NCBI RefSeq assembly: GCF_011398155.1
Contig: NZ_AP021888.1
Span: 2,516,001-2,580,000 of the forward strand
Length of the DNA: 64,000 nt
Reading direction: 5' to 3'
From: Thiosulfativibrio zosterae
Lineage (GTDB): Bacteria; Pseudomonadota; Gammaproteobacteria; Thiomicrospirales; Thiomicrospiraceae
Shown: positions 34,855-43,110 of the stretch, one piece after another
Layout of the letters: every line of letters begins with the position of its first letter
Position numbering within the stretch: the stretch's first letter is position 1
Position numbers and translations under genes: made by a program
Notes under the pieces: generated by a model
Seen by the model: only the letters and a program-made list of their open reading frames with translations
Databases searched by the model: none
Told to the model about the DNA's origin: nothing

Positions 34855-35979
34855 TCAGTTCGTATTTTGAGCTTTCTTTTTTGCAATTGCCTCGAGGAAA
34901 GCCGATTCTAAAAGCTTTTTAGAAACATAGCCTGAAAAATGCGGGTACTTTTTTAATATGAGGTTTTGAACAAGCTGCGTTGCATGTTTATAACTAATTT
35001 CTCCAATAGAAAATGCTGCTGCATAGAACTCTTGCAATATTTGATTCAACTCTATCTCATCCAGCTCATCTTGCGTCTTAAAAAAAGAATTTGATTTGTT
35101 AAACCAATAGTCGCGCTCTTGATTGCAATTAATCCATTTTTCAACATGCTGAGCCGCACGCATAGCAGCATTTAAATCAATGTTGCCAGGCATAAACTCT
35201 TTTTCATGGCGAAGTAAAAAGTTATCTGATGGAGGTTTCATTCCAACCCTTAGACACAATAAATATGCCACAAACACCGCTTCGACTTCCTGCTGTTCTT
35301 TTAACCTAAATCGTCTGTCAGAAATTGACAAAGCCTCATTTTTACCTAAAAAACCTAATGCTAATTTTGATAACTCGTAAACAAGATTAATAAATTGAAC
35401 ATCAGCCGAATGAAAATCATTCAGATACACGATGTAATTAGCTTTGGTTTTTTTCTTTCCTTTAGTTGTTGCTAAGAAAGCTTTTTTTTCAACAACCTCA
35501 ATGCATCCACTAAAAACATCGAGTAAGGGTTCATACTGAACCGAGATGTTGAATTTGTTGGCGTACTCAATAAACTCATGCAATTCAAGAGCGTTTATTT
35601 TTCTATTTGTATTGAAGGATAACTTTAATTTTTTATCTAAAGAGTGTCCATTGGAATCCAAAACTGATTTCGCATCATAAATCAATGAAACTGGTCCAAA
35701 AGCGCGGGTTATTATGTAAGGCCTTGAACCTAATTTTACATTACATTGAAAATACTTTTGCCAATCATCCGCGGAAAAAGCGAGGTTAACATATGGGTTT
35801 TGCATATTCAGTAGAAGAGCATTAAATGGTGTTAAATGCGGCATTCTGGCAATAAACTGAATCAATTGAACATAATCAAAACGGGATTGGTAAAGCCTAG
35901 CTTGCTCAAGTTGTTCTTTAAAAAAGAAACCAGCTTGTCCTTGTGATTTTATTTCTTTTTTACTTGTGCAGACTTCCAT
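34855..35979 (-). CDS. Zincin-like (ArdC/ImmA-type) protein lacking metal ligands
   Basis: The protein has 374 residues. The N-terminal part (QLIQFIARMPHLTPFNALLL, NMQNPYVNLAFSADDWQKYF, PYIITRAFGPVSLIYDAKS) resembles the N-terminal domain of ArdC-like antirestriction and M78-type peptidases. Where the active site HELxH is expected, the sequence is QFINLVYELSKLALGFLGKN, followed by the usual EQQEVEAVFVAYLLCLRVGM helix; both His are replaced (Y and K). It is thus probably a non-catalytic relative, for example a sensor or inhibitor. It precedes the HARE-nuclease gene. The assignment rests on motif layout. Confidence 0.55.
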   Translation of the reverse strand: MEVCTSKKEIKSQGQAGFFFKEQLEQARLYQSRFDYVQLIQFIARMPHLTPFNALLLNMQNPYVNLAFSADDWQKYFQCNVKLGSRPYIITRAFGPVSLIYDAKSVLDSNGHSLDKKLKLSFNTNRKINALELHEFIEYANKFNISVQYEPLLDVFSGCIEVVEKKAFLATTKGKKKTKANYIVYLNDFHSADVQFINLVYELSKLALGFLGKNEALSISDRRFRLKEQQEVEAVFVAYLLCLRVGMKPPSDNFLLRHEKEFMPGNIDLNAAMRAAQHVEKWINCNQERDYWFNKSNSFFKTQDELDEIELNQILQEFYAAAFSIGEISYKHATQLVQNLILKKYPHFSGYVSKKLLESAFLEAIAKKKAQNTN

Positions 35980-36258
35980 AACAAAACCTAATTCTTTTTC
36001 CTGAAATTAAATTTAAAAAATCTAACATTTTTAAATCTTGAATTTATGAGTTTCTTGTGTCCAGAGTGTGTGATATATTTTACAGATATTAAGGTTAATC
36101 CTTTGGAGTTTACTTAGTATTACTTGCAGGCTCAACCAAAGAATTAAAAATTTTGAACACCGCTCTTATTAACAAAGCATGAATCACATGTTCTTTTCTT
36201 TCCCATCAAAAATCAAGCAAACCGACCATAAGGTCAACTTTGCTCAATGCATTCGTAT

Positions 36259-36609
36259 TTACGACACCTTTAAACCCCGCTTTGCTTTTCGCCATTTCTT
36301 ACAGTATTTAGCTTTCTCACTGCGCTGCTCAGGCTTGGTTAGACGGGCTGCCATATATTGCTCATTTTGTAAATGAAACGCCCACACCTGGTCATGGTAG
36401 CCACGCATATAAAGATTTTTGGCTCGATATAACCTACAGGCTTGGCGGTAAAGTCCTCGGATAGTGAAACGCAAGGCGTTCATCTTGCTAACTTCTTTGC
36501 CTTTTTCAGTTGTGGCACCTGTTGCGTTTTCCCACGGCTTCCAGTTGTGGATTAACTGGGCTTGCCGCTGTCTTCTCTCAGGTGTCCAGCCGTTATTGTT
36601 CGCTTTCAT
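36259..36609 (-). CDS. Hypothetical mobile-element protein
   Basis: The ATG at 36609 (MKANNNGWTPERRQRQAQL) follows GGAG at 8 nt, giving about 116 residues. The opening GWTPERRxRQAxLIxxWKPW with TGATTEKGKEVSKMNA is a motif often seen in small proteins of phages and islands. The C-terminal half is very basic (RSEKAKYCKKWRKAKRGLK), suggesting nucleic-acid binding. It is 13 nt from the preceding small gene. Function unknown. Confidence 0.65.
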   Translation of the reverse strand: MKANNNGWTPERRQRQAQLIHNWKPWENATGATTEKGKEVSKMNALRFTIRGLYRQACRLYRAKNLYMRGYHDQVWAFHLQNEQYMAARLTKPEQRSEKAKYCKKWRKAKRGLKVS

Positions 36610-36622
36610 GGTTCGCACTCCA

Positions 36623-36808
36623 TTAGTTCGTTTTTGAATTTCTGTTCACTTTCGCTTTAGAAGCGTTGCATTCAAGATCATTTTGAATGTCAATTGGTTG
36701 CTCGGGTAAATCATCAAGAATCATTAAACACCCCGATGTGGGGCTCTTGATTGCACTGACTTTTTTTGGGTTGTGCTCTGTGGCTTTATGATCTGATTGT
36801 TGTGTCAT
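36623..36808 (-). CDS. Small hypothetical protein (61 aa)
   Basis: MTQQSDHKATEHNPKKVSAI to KVNRNSKTN; polar, no membrane segment. A clear ribosome site (AGGAG) lies 7 nt before the ATG and the next gene starts 13 nt after its stop, which supports it as a real gene. No family recognised. Confidence 0.5.
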   Translation of the reverse strand: MTQQSDHKATEHNPKKVSAIKSPTSGCLMILDDLPEQPIDIQNDLECNASKAKVNRNSKTN

Positions 36809-36911
36809 GGATGTTCTCCTGCTGAAATCGACAACTTTCTAAAATTATTACTTGGCAACCATCTTTGCACTTGTCCTTAAATAAGTATTGTTATTTGTGC
36901 CATGCGCTTTT

Positions 36912-37128
36912 AATCGTGTTACAGGTGTTACAGGTGTTACATCATTGATTTAGTTTATAAAAACCTGTAACACTTTTATTTTCTCAAGGTGTTACAAGGG
37001 TTACAAATCTCATTTTAAATTAGGCTTTGTAACACCTGTAACATTTTTGATTTTGAAGGTGTTACAGGCTCTAGCCCTTTGTTTATGGGCTTGTAACACC
37101 TGTAACCCATGTAACACCTTTTAAATTG
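36912..37128. repeat. Iteron cluster: probable replication origin of the element
   Basis: About a dozen copies of the 8-10 bp motif GTGTTACAG and its inverse CTGTAACAC lie within 215 bp. Three are in tandem at 36916-36942, with others near 36965, 36989, 36998, 37027, 37036, 37057, 37090, 37099 and 37109. They are separated by AT-rich spacers and lie directly beside the helicase stop (37140). P4-like satellites carry such iterons as binding sites for their primase/helicase. Confidence 0.75.
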
Positions 37129-37139
37129 AATGTTTTAAA

Positions 37140-38894
37140 TTATTGGAGTATTTGCTCACTCACTGCAACCAATCTAAGTGGGTTTGAATGGTCGGGTACT
37201 CGTTTTAAAATGTCCTTTCCATCTGACCCAATTATTAAAAATCCTGCAATCCTTAAAGCGGTCTTAACCGTCTTCACACTCAAGCCTTTGCAAACCTCAT
37301 TTTTAAATACCGTTGGCAAGAAGTAGTAAGTCATTCCGCTGTCCTCTAGTTTTTTATAACCCACACGATTAAACACTGGGGGTGCACTAAAACTATTTAA
37401 TGGCGTTTGCTCTGATGCTTGTATAACGGTAAATCGACTCTCTCCATGTTGTTCTATGAATCCCTTAATGCGTTCTATGGCTTGATGGTGTTCTTGTGAG
37501 TGCATTACATTCCCCATATTACTTAACCAACTCTTAAAGCAGATTTTAGCGGCTTGGTAGGCTTCCCCAAATTGCCAGCCTGTTATATCAAAGTGACTGG
37601 CTAACTCGCCCCCTGCGGCAACAATGGCAAAGCGGTTCAAAACTCGTTTTACTTGGTTGTTGGCATCTTTTGGGGTGTTGTTTTTAATAAAGTTGGTCTT
37701 TATTTCCTCCATGTAATTTAAGGCGTATGACTTATTGGCGATAAACTTCTCAAGCATGGCCAAACCCGCTTGCCCGTAATAATCTTTAGTCACGGCTTCT
37801 AGGTGTTCGGCTTGGTCTTTTGAGCAATTAAAGCTGTCAATCAACACATTAAAAACTCCATATTCACCGCTGACCGCTTCTAAATCAATCAGTCTGACTT
37901 CTTGCCCTGCTTTGATGATATTACCCGCTTCTAGCATGGCTGTTTTTAGGTCAATCTCACCAGTGGATAGAAACAGTAAACGCCATTGCTTAGGGGTGCT
38001 TTCGGTCATGCGTTGTTTGGCTTGCCCGTTTGCCAACATATAAACGGCATTGCCAATATCACGCCCGTTCATCTCTCCCATTTCATCGAGTAATAAAATG
38101 CCGTCATTGTGCAGGAATGCGGTTTGTTCTAAGCCGTTGGTGGTGGCACGCCACATTTTCTTTCTGCTGTGGTCACCCCACACGCTGCCAGCCACATAAA
38201 GCGCAATGGTTTTGCCTTGACTGGACTCACCTCTAAAGTGAAAACCTCCCCCCTCAATACCTAGCAAGCTGATAAATGGCGCGGTTAGGCTTGCGCTAAT
38301 GGCAAAAGCTAAACGGCTGTTGTTTACTGCAAAGCGTGCCACTTCATCACGCCATTGCTCAAGCGTCCCTTGCTGGTTAAAGCCTAAGCTGTCAGGGTGT
38401 GCGGTTTGCAGTAATATCTCTTTGCCTTTGGTATCGCCTAGCGTTCGGTCAGGTAACACATAACAACCATCAAACCATCCAACACGGTCAACACACACTG
38501 CTATTTTGTGCCCTTTGCTTTTGTTGATGAACTCACTCAATAAGTTTTTAGCCTTGTAGCTGGTTGAAAGGTTCAAGCCCATATTAAGAAGAGTTGAATG
38601 CAACAATTCCCCACGCCCTGCAAGTAGTTCCATTGGCATTACCCACTTCTTAGCGTGCCCTTCAATGTCTTTAAACTCCAATACTCGCCCCCAGTTTTTA
38701 TTTTGACTGTCACGGGTAGAGGCTGTTACTTCTAGCCTTGAACAAATCCACACTGGGCTTGCGCTGTCGCTGTTTGGATCTAGGTAGTTCAAGCCTGTTT
38801 CACCATAAAAAAATCCCTCTGGCAATTCGGTGCTTTTGGCTTTGGTAATAGGGGTGACTTTCGGTAACACTTGCTTTGATTGTTTTGCACTCAT
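37140..38894 (-). CDS. DUF927-family replicative helicase
   Basis: The protein has 584 residues. A DUF927 region at about 30-200 (GLNYLDPNSDSASPVWICSR, AVCVDRVGWFDGCYVLPDRT) leads to a P-loop ATPase: FRGESSQGKTIALYVAG (Walker A near 222) and GILLLDEMGEMNGRDI (Walker B near 275). A C-terminal region with a winged-helix look follows (RVGYKKLEDSGMTYYFLPTV). In islands this family acts with a primase as the replicative helicase. The start overlaps the primase stop by 4 nt, and the iteron cluster begins 12 bases past its stop, so it is probably the initiator helicase for that origin. Confidence 0.88.
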   Translation of the reverse strand: MSAKQSKQVLPKVTPITKAKSTELPEGFFYGETGLNYLDPNSDSASPVWICSRLEVTASTRDSQNKNWGRVLEFKDIEGHAKKWVMPMELLAGRGELLHSTLLNMGLNLSTSYKAKNLLSEFINKSKGHKIAVCVDRVGWFDGCYVLPDRTLGDTKGKEILLQTAHPDSLGFNQQGTLEQWRDEVARFAVNNSRLAFAISASLTAPFISLLGIEGGGFHFRGESSQGKTIALYVAGSVWGDHSRKKMWRATTNGLEQTAFLHNDGILLLDEMGEMNGRDIGNAVYMLANGQAKQRMTESTPKQWRLLFLSTGEIDLKTAMLEAGNIIKAGQEVRLIDLEAVSGEYGVFNVLIDSFNCSKDQAEHLEAVTKDYYGQAGLAMLEKFIANKSYALNYMEEIKTNFIKNNTPKDANNQVKRVLNRFAIVAAGGELASHFDITGWQFGEAYQAAKICFKSWLSNMGNVMHSQEHHQAIERIKGFIEQHGESRFTVIQASEQTPLNSFSAPPVFNRVGYKKLEDSGMTYYFLPTVFKNEVCKGLSVKTVKTALRIAGFLIIGSDGKDILKRVPDHSNPLRLVAVSEQILQ

Positions 38895-39946
38895 GCATCA
38901 CCCTCCAATAAAGTTTGCTCATAATCTTCTAGGACTTGGTTTTGTTGATCAAGGTGGTAACGGTCATTCCAATCACTGCCAACTTCCAGCGGATCAAACT
39001 CAGGAATGCTAATTAGGGCATCAATGGCTTTGGCCGCTTCTATGGCTTTAAACCTACCAGTGTTAAAAGCGGTTGGGTTACTTTCTTTGTCTAGGTGGTC
39101 GTTATCTCCCGCAATAATGATTTGAGTCATGGGGTAATGTCGTTTAAAAGCTTTGGCCACTGGTAATAGATTGCCAGCATCAAACGCACACACCACACTA
39201 CTAAATGGCGTGTAATGCTCTGCAAGCGTTGCACCTGTGGCAAAACCCTCACAAATCACAATAGGCGCTCCATCAATCCACTGGATCGGATAATAGCCGC
39301 CTGTCTTTTTACCGCCTGCTAAGAAGCGTTTAGTGCCGTCAGGTTGGATAAACTGCAAGGTTTGTACTTCTCCAGCCATTGCGCCATCGCTGCCATACAT
39401 GGGTACAATCAGGGCGTTTTGGTAAGTCATTACACTGCCAAATAGAACCCCATGTGACGCTATGCCCTTGCGGATTAAATAAGGGTGATTATCAAGGGCT
39501 GGGGTAGCGTGCTTTAAGATTTGATATGCCTGTTCACTTACCCGTTTATATTGATTGTCGAGTCGTTGCATTTCCTCAGCTTGCGCTTTGATCTGCTGCT
39601 CTTTGCGCTGTTGGCTTTCATAGGCCAAACGCTTTTTGTCTGCATCCGTCATGGGTGCAAATTTGTAACCGTTCTCTACTGCCAGCCTAACCAATGTGGC
39701 AATGCTAACCGCTCCTTTTGGCTTAATGCTTTTCCATGTGTAGGCAAAGTCTTTAGGTTTGTAGTTTGTAGCGGTGGCACTCCATTCTCTTGCCAATTCT
39801 TTAGCGGTATCGCCAAACTCTGACTTAATCGCCATTAAAACCCTTACCCATTGCTCACGCTCACAATCAGCAGCTAGATAACTGAGCATACCGCTTAAAA
39901 TGTTTCGATCAATTGGCTGGTGTGCTTGGTGGCTAATGCTTTTCAT
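38891..39946 (-). CDS. Primase-like protein (PriCT-2 plus Toprim)
   Basis: The protein has 351 residues. The N-terminal PriCT-2-like domain (SGMLSYLAADCEREQWVRVL, FAYTWKSIKPKGAVSIATLV) is followed by a coiled stretch (QRKEQQIKAQAEEMQRLDNQ) and a Toprim domain with PIVICEGFATGATLAE (the catalytic Glu) and QIIIAGDNDH (the D-x-D). Catalytic residues look intact. Four-nt overlaps join it to both neighbours. Together with the DUF927 helicase it forms the replication unit of the element. Confidence 0.87.
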   Translation of the reverse strand: MKSISHQAHQPIDRNILSGMLSYLAADCEREQWVRVLMAIKSEFGDTAKELAREWSATATNYKPKDFAYTWKSIKPKGAVSIATLVRLAVENGYKFAPMTDADKKRLAYESQQRKEQQIKAQAEEMQRLDNQYKRVSEQAYQILKHATPALDNHPYLIRKGIASHGVLFGSVMTYQNALIVPMYGSDGAMAGEVQTLQFIQPDGTKRFLAGGKKTGGYYPIQWIDGAPIVICEGFATGATLAEHYTPFSSVVCAFDAGNLLPVAKAFKRHYPMTQIIIAGDNDHLDKESNPTAFNTGRFKAIEAAKAIDALISIPEFDPLEVGSDWNDRYHLDQQNQVLEDYEQTLLEGDA

Positions 39947-40248
39947 GGTGTCACCTCCAAACTTTGCATCACGGTAGCGTATTGGCTTTTTAAATACTGC
40001 TGTCTGTTTGTCGTAATGCGGTCAAACTCAGTCATGAATGCAAATAAGTGTTGTGATAAACAAAAATGGTCTTCACCATGTTCAACATAAACAGGCTCAA
40101 TATCTAGTAGGTGCCCTAGGTAGGAATCATGAGTCAGTTCATCCACAAAAAAAGGCAATGACTGGATAAATTCATCACAAGATAAAACGGTGTTTTGCGT
40201 TGGTTGCTGCTCAAGCGATTTGCTGGAAATATGAATAACATTGCTCAT
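39943..40248 (-). CDS. Hypothetical protein of the AlpA operon (101 aa)
   Basis: Starts MSNVIHISSKSLEQQPTQNT. Acidic, no membrane segment. Contains LSQHLFAFMTEFDRITTNRQ near the C-terminus. Four-nt overlaps on both sides place it in the coupled operon before the primase. No family recognised. Confidence 0.65.
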   Translation of the reverse strand: MSNVIHISSKSLEQQPTQNTVLSCDEFIQSLPFFVDELTHDSYLGHLLDIEPVYVEHGEDHFCLSQHLFAFMTEFDRITTNRQQYLKSQYATVMQSLEVTP

Positions 40249-40652
40249 GCTTCACCTCCACGCTCACGAAATGACAAAGGGCTTAACTCAGCATTGTTTA
40301 GGTGGCGATTTTCAATGTCGCTTTTAACCTTGCCTTTAACGCTGTCATTAGCGTAAGCATCCCTTAGCAAATCGTCCATTGTTGAAAAAAATCCAACTGT
40401 AAATCCCCTAATCCCATTGGTAAGCGGGAGTTTGGCAAGTCCTAAAGCAATCAACTGCAAATCACCACCACAGGCCTTTGAATCGCATAAATAGCGGATA
40501 AAGTCATAAGCCCCAGCCTTGCCAGCGTTGCAGCCATCGCCATAACTCCAGTCGGGATTAATGTCTAGGGATGTTTCAGTTCTTGGAAAATCATTACCTA
40601 AGAAAAATGGGTAACTTGCTTGTTTTGCTGTGCGTTTAGTTTTACGGCTCAT
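40245..40652 (-). CDS. Hypothetical protein of the AlpA operon (135 aa)
   Basis: A basic start MSRKTKRTAKQASYPFFLGN is followed by SYGDGCNAGKAGAYDFIRYL and CDSKACGGDLQLIALGLAKL, a pattern seen in small proteins of integrative elements beside primases. The last part (LRDAYANDSVKGKVKSDIEN) is helical. Coupled by 4-nt overlaps on both sides. Function unknown. Confidence 0.65.
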   Translation of the reverse strand: MSRKTKRTAKQASYPFFLGNDFPRTETSLDINPDWSYGDGCNAGKAGAYDFIRYLCDSKACGGDLQLIALGLAKLPLTNGIRGFTVGFFSTMDDLLRDAYANDSVKGKVKSDIENRHLNNAELSPLSFRERGGEA

Positions 40653-41173
40653 AATGCACCTCCAGCTAATAATTCAGCTTTAAGGCCTTGCGCTTGGATG
40701 AATGCTTTTAGCTGTTCGAGTGACGCAAATAAACGGCCTACGCGGGCAGTTTGGTTGTAGCGTGTGTGAATGTTTGCTTGAATGCCGTTTGGCGTTGTGG
40801 TGGTGCTGATTCTGCAAATTAATGCAGTCTTTGAAGTGTTTAAAGGCATGGTTTGCCCTCCGTGATGTTTTTTAGTTGAATGCCCACCTGTTTTAGTTTC
40901 AGGTGGACGGGTATCACTAAGTCGCATCACACGACTGCACTTATTCCCTATTGCTAGGTCTTTTATTCGTGCTTTAACCCGTCCATATTGTGAAATATGG
41001 TTGCGGTTTTTCATGCTCACATCAGGCACAAAAGCGGTTAAATTTAACCAGGCCTGGTCGATTTTGGGCACAAAAAAAGCCATGTTTGACGCTTGGCATT
41101 GCGTGTGATGTTTTTTAGTTAGGCTTGCAATGCTATCCATTGCGGTGCGTTGTGTCAATAGGTGTGTATTCAT
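40649..41173 (-). CDS. Hypothetical protein of the AlpA operon (174 aa)
   Basis: MNTHLLTQRTAMDSIASLTK starts a poorly conserved-looking N-terminal half, which also encodes one ACCAGGCCTGGT palindrome at 41047. The C-terminal half (MPLNTSKTALICRIS, ARVGRLFASLEQLKAFIQAQ) looks like a compact domain and could be the real or an alternative product from an internal ATG. Layout resembles the small Icd/Ash-like proteins of P4-type islands, but I cannot confirm this. Confidence 0.5.
   Translation of the reverse strand: MNTHLLTQRTAMDSIASLTKKHHTQCQASNMAFFVPKIDQAWLNLTAFVPDVSMKNRNHISQYGRVKARIKDLAIGNKCSRVMRLSDTRPPETKTGGHSTKKHHGGQTMPLNTSKTALICRISTTTTPNGIQANIHTRYNQTARVGRLFASLEQLKAFIQAQGLKAELLAGGAL
41047..41058. 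repeat. ACCAGGCCTGGT palindrome inside the integrative element (copy 4)
   Basis: The same 12 bp within the 174-residue gene, with the right flank GATTTTGGGCAC resembling other copies. Its presence in the element shows that the repeat is not confined to the old chromosome. Confidence 0.8.
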
Positions 41174-41469
41174 AAGGCCACCTTTTTAGCTTCTTTGCCT
41201 GCCAAAACACTGCTATAAATTGAATTATTAAAAATTATTTCCGCCTTCTCCACGGCTAATGCCGCCCCAGTTCCTGCACTTTTTTGCTTGGTAAGTGTTG
41301 ATATAAAACTTCCAGCATCAGGCCACGACTTAAACTTAAAAACCCTGCCCGCTGGATCTAGCAACAAAGATGGCTTGCCGTTGCTATCAATCGCCCAAAT
41401 AACAAAATCACTGTTATGTCGCTCAATCGTAAACGCTTTAACAGCTTCGTGAATTAATCCGTTAATCAT
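41170..41469 (-). CDS. Hypothetical protein of the AlpA operon (99 aa)
   Basis: MINGLIHEAVKAFTIERHNS, then DFVIWAIDSNGKPSLLLDPA and GRVFKFKSWPDAGSFISTLT. A small alpha/beta protein without signal or membrane segment. Both junctions are 4-nt overlaps. No family recognised. Confidence 0.65.
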   Translation of the reverse strand: MINGLIHEAVKAFTIERHNSDFVIWAIDSNGKPSLLLDPAGRVFKFKSWPDAGSFISTLTKQKSAGTGAALAVEKAEIIFNNSIYSSVLAGKEAKKVAL

Positions 41470-41840
41470 CTCAAGCCCCCAAAATTTTTCTTAATCTGAT
41501 AAGACTTTAAGGCCGCCTTTGCTTGCTCAAACTGTGATGGGTCTAGCTTGTAACTGCCAGCATCAACCTTGTTACCGTCACGGTCATACACGGGTGCGGT
41601 TATGGTGTGGATTCTCCAGCCATACGCTCTTAAACGCTTCACCACATCGGGCACATTGTTTGCACCGACTATGCCGATTAACTCATTGGTAGGTCTAGCT
41701 TGCTCTAGGATTGCCAGCACTAGGCGGTATTGGCGCATCGAGTTGATGATTAAAGATTGTTTAGCGGTGTCGCTGTTGATAGAATGGTTAAGCACTTCCA
41801 ATGCCGCTTCATTCGTAATGTTTGGGCGGTTTTCCATCAT
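41466..41840 (-). CDS. Hypothetical protein of the AlpA operon, helix-turn-helix-like (124 aa)
   Basis: The middle part NELIGIVGANNVPDVVKRLR then AYGWRIHTITAPVYDRDGNK resembles the helix-turn-helix module of small phage and island regulators that read a recognition helix followed by a basic wing. The C-terminal tail LKSYQIKKNFGGLR is basic. It directly follows AlpA with a 4-nt overlap. DNA binding is inferred from pattern only. Confidence 0.6.
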   Translation of the reverse strand: MMENRPNITNEAALEVLNHSINSDTAKQSLIINSMRQYRLVLAILEQARPTNELIGIVGANNVPDVVKRLRAYGWRIHTITAPVYDRDGNKVDAGSYKLDPSQFEQAKAALKSYQIKKNFGGLR

Positions 41841-42043
41841 GCAACCTCCCCACCTAAAGCACGCACACGGCTCTCAAGCCAAGCATCCACTTCATGCTCA
41901 TACCAACCAACTGCATTAGCGGTTAACTGGATAGGTTTAGGGAATTTACCGTCTTTGATTAACTGGTAGATAGATGATTTTTTCAAACCGATTTTATCGG
42001 TCACTTTTGGCATTCTAAGAATGGTTTTTGATTTGTCGCTCAT
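41837..42043 (-). CDS. alpA: AlpA-family transcriptional activator
   Basis: The protein has 68 residues: ILRMPKVTDKIGLKKSSIYQ, LIKDGKFPKPIQLTANAVGW, YEHEVDAWLESRV. This is the MerR-like AlpA fold with the conserved turn, the FPKPIxL wing and the W-x-x-x-E-V-D-x-W helix. AlpA proteins activate integrase or replication genes in P4-like elements. It is the first gene of an eight-gene chain of 4-nt overlaps down to the helicase. Its ribosome site GGAGAG lies inside an inverted repeat (42047-42104). Confidence 0.92.
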   Translation of the reverse strand: MSDKSKTILRMPKVTDKIGLKKSSIYQLIKDGKFPKPIQLTANAVGWYEHEVDAWLESRVRALGGEVA

Positions 42044-42046
42044 GGC

Positions 42047-42104
42047 ATACTCTCCAACAAAGATTTAACTTATCCGCTTTGGTTTGTAGCGGTGTTGGGA
42101 GTAT
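42047..42104 (-). promoter_or_regulatory. Leader hairpin hiding the alpA ribosome site
   Basis: In the transcript the arm ATACTCCCAACA (from 42104) can pair with TGTTGGAGAGTAT (to 42047), which contains the alpA Shine-Dalgarno. An inner stem CCGCT/AGCGG lies between. Folding would mask the start of the whole operon. Confidence 0.5.
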
Positions 42105-42174
42105 TTGAAAGGAAGTTTAAATGAATGAAAATTCGGGTCTAAATCATTTTAATTTTTACCGTATCGGGGTTTTA

Positions 42175-42768
42175 TTATGTATTTTTTTCCCGCATGGATT
42201 TCTTATATTTTTCAAACTTTCTTCTTATAGTTACTGCTTTTATATCTTTACCAGTTTCTGCACTTAATTCCGCAGCGTACTTTTTATAAGCCTTATTGTA
42301 TGAACCCTCCTCATTTCTAAACCCTTCAATTACTTCGGAAAACAATTTTTCTCTGTCACCATTTATTGTGACTATAATTGATTTGCCATTAAGCCTATCT
42401 TTCCATCTTTGATTAGCAAAACTTTGCGCCTTGTTTGGACGGCCTCTTTGATTAACTAATAAAGCATCCTTTGCTAACAATTTCGATAAAAGCCTTAAAG
42501 ACTTTAGAATTAAAAAATCAGCATTTCGCTCTCTGAACACAGACCTTAAGTCTTTATTAGAAGGATCAACTGAAGCCCGTTCAATACTTTTTTTGTAAAA
42601 TTCATTCGCAACCAAATCAATAATTTCGCAATTTAATTCCAAACTTTCTAGCTCTGAAGGTGCTTTATTAAGTAAACACTCAAGTTCAACGCCTTCTTTT
42701 TTATTGCTCTCATTGATAATATGCTCTAAAAGTAAATACATCTTTTTTTCAAACGATTCACTATTCAT
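42175..42768 (-). CDS. Hypothetical protein upstream of alpA (197 aa)
   Basis: The ATG at 42768 (MNSESFEKKMYLLLEHIINE) follows GGAGG at about 8 nt. Largely helical and charged. The part VNQRGRPNKAQSFANQRWKD and the C-terminal SYNKAYKKYAAELSAETGKD, IKAVTIRRKFEKYKKSM suggest a DNA-binding helix-turn-helix near the end. Such genes often sit beside alpA in islands as regulators. A structured inverted-repeat region lies just upstream (42807-42900). Confidence 0.65.
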   Translation of the reverse strand: MNSESFEKKMYLLLEHIINESNKKEGVELECLLNKAPSELESLELNCEIIDLVANEFYKKSIERASVDPSNKDLRSVFRERNADFLILKSLRLLSKLLAKDALLVNQRGRPNKAQSFANQRWKDRLNGKSIIVTINGDREKLFSEVIEGFRNEEGSYNKAYKKYAAELSAETGKDIKAVTIRRKFEKYKKSMREKNT

Positions 42769-43110
42769 CCTACAACCTCCCACGGTCGCACCCAATTTAA
42801 ATAAGGTGGCAATAACGGGCGTTTGGGTAACGCTTTTCGGCCGCTAAACCTAGTTATTGCCATTTACGGTTAAGCCGTCATAAGGCGGCAATTGTTTGTT
42901 TGGTGCTCATGTCTAATTGGCTTCCACAATTTTGTGGATGCGTTAAACTGTCGTTTGCATGGTTTTGTAATCAGCAATCAACTCAAAATCATACAAGTGG
43001 CAATGTCTTGCTTAACATCCACCATTGGTGTTTGTATGGACCTAATGACTTTCGCACCGTCTTTTAGAGTAGCTTGATGAAAGAAGTCATCGCTTAGTTC
43101 TGTTATGTCT
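42769..43110. other. Intergenic regulatory region of the element
   Basis: About 340 bases. Besides the structured stretch at 42807-42900, I see no gene with a ribosome site; short plus-strand frames lack coding character. It probably contains the promoter for the regulator/AlpA side and the end of the toxin-antitoxin transcript. Confidence 0.4.
42807..42862 (-). ncRNA. Candidate structured RNA (nested hairpin) upstream of the 42175 gene
   Basis: A perfect 10-bp inverted repeat TGGCAATAAC/GTTATTGCCA (42807-42816 and 42853-42862) encloses a second stem GCGTT/AACGC with loop TGGGT. A further ACGG/CCGT hairpin follows at 42864-42880. P4-like elements carry a structured immunity RNA (CI/C4 type) between regulators; this is a plausible counterpart, but covariance has not been tested. 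Confidence 0.35.

Noticed and set aside
36179..36376. Plus-strand open frame opposite the basic 116-residue protein
   Set aside because: The minus-strand gene has a good ribosome site and a recognisable motif; the plus frame does not.
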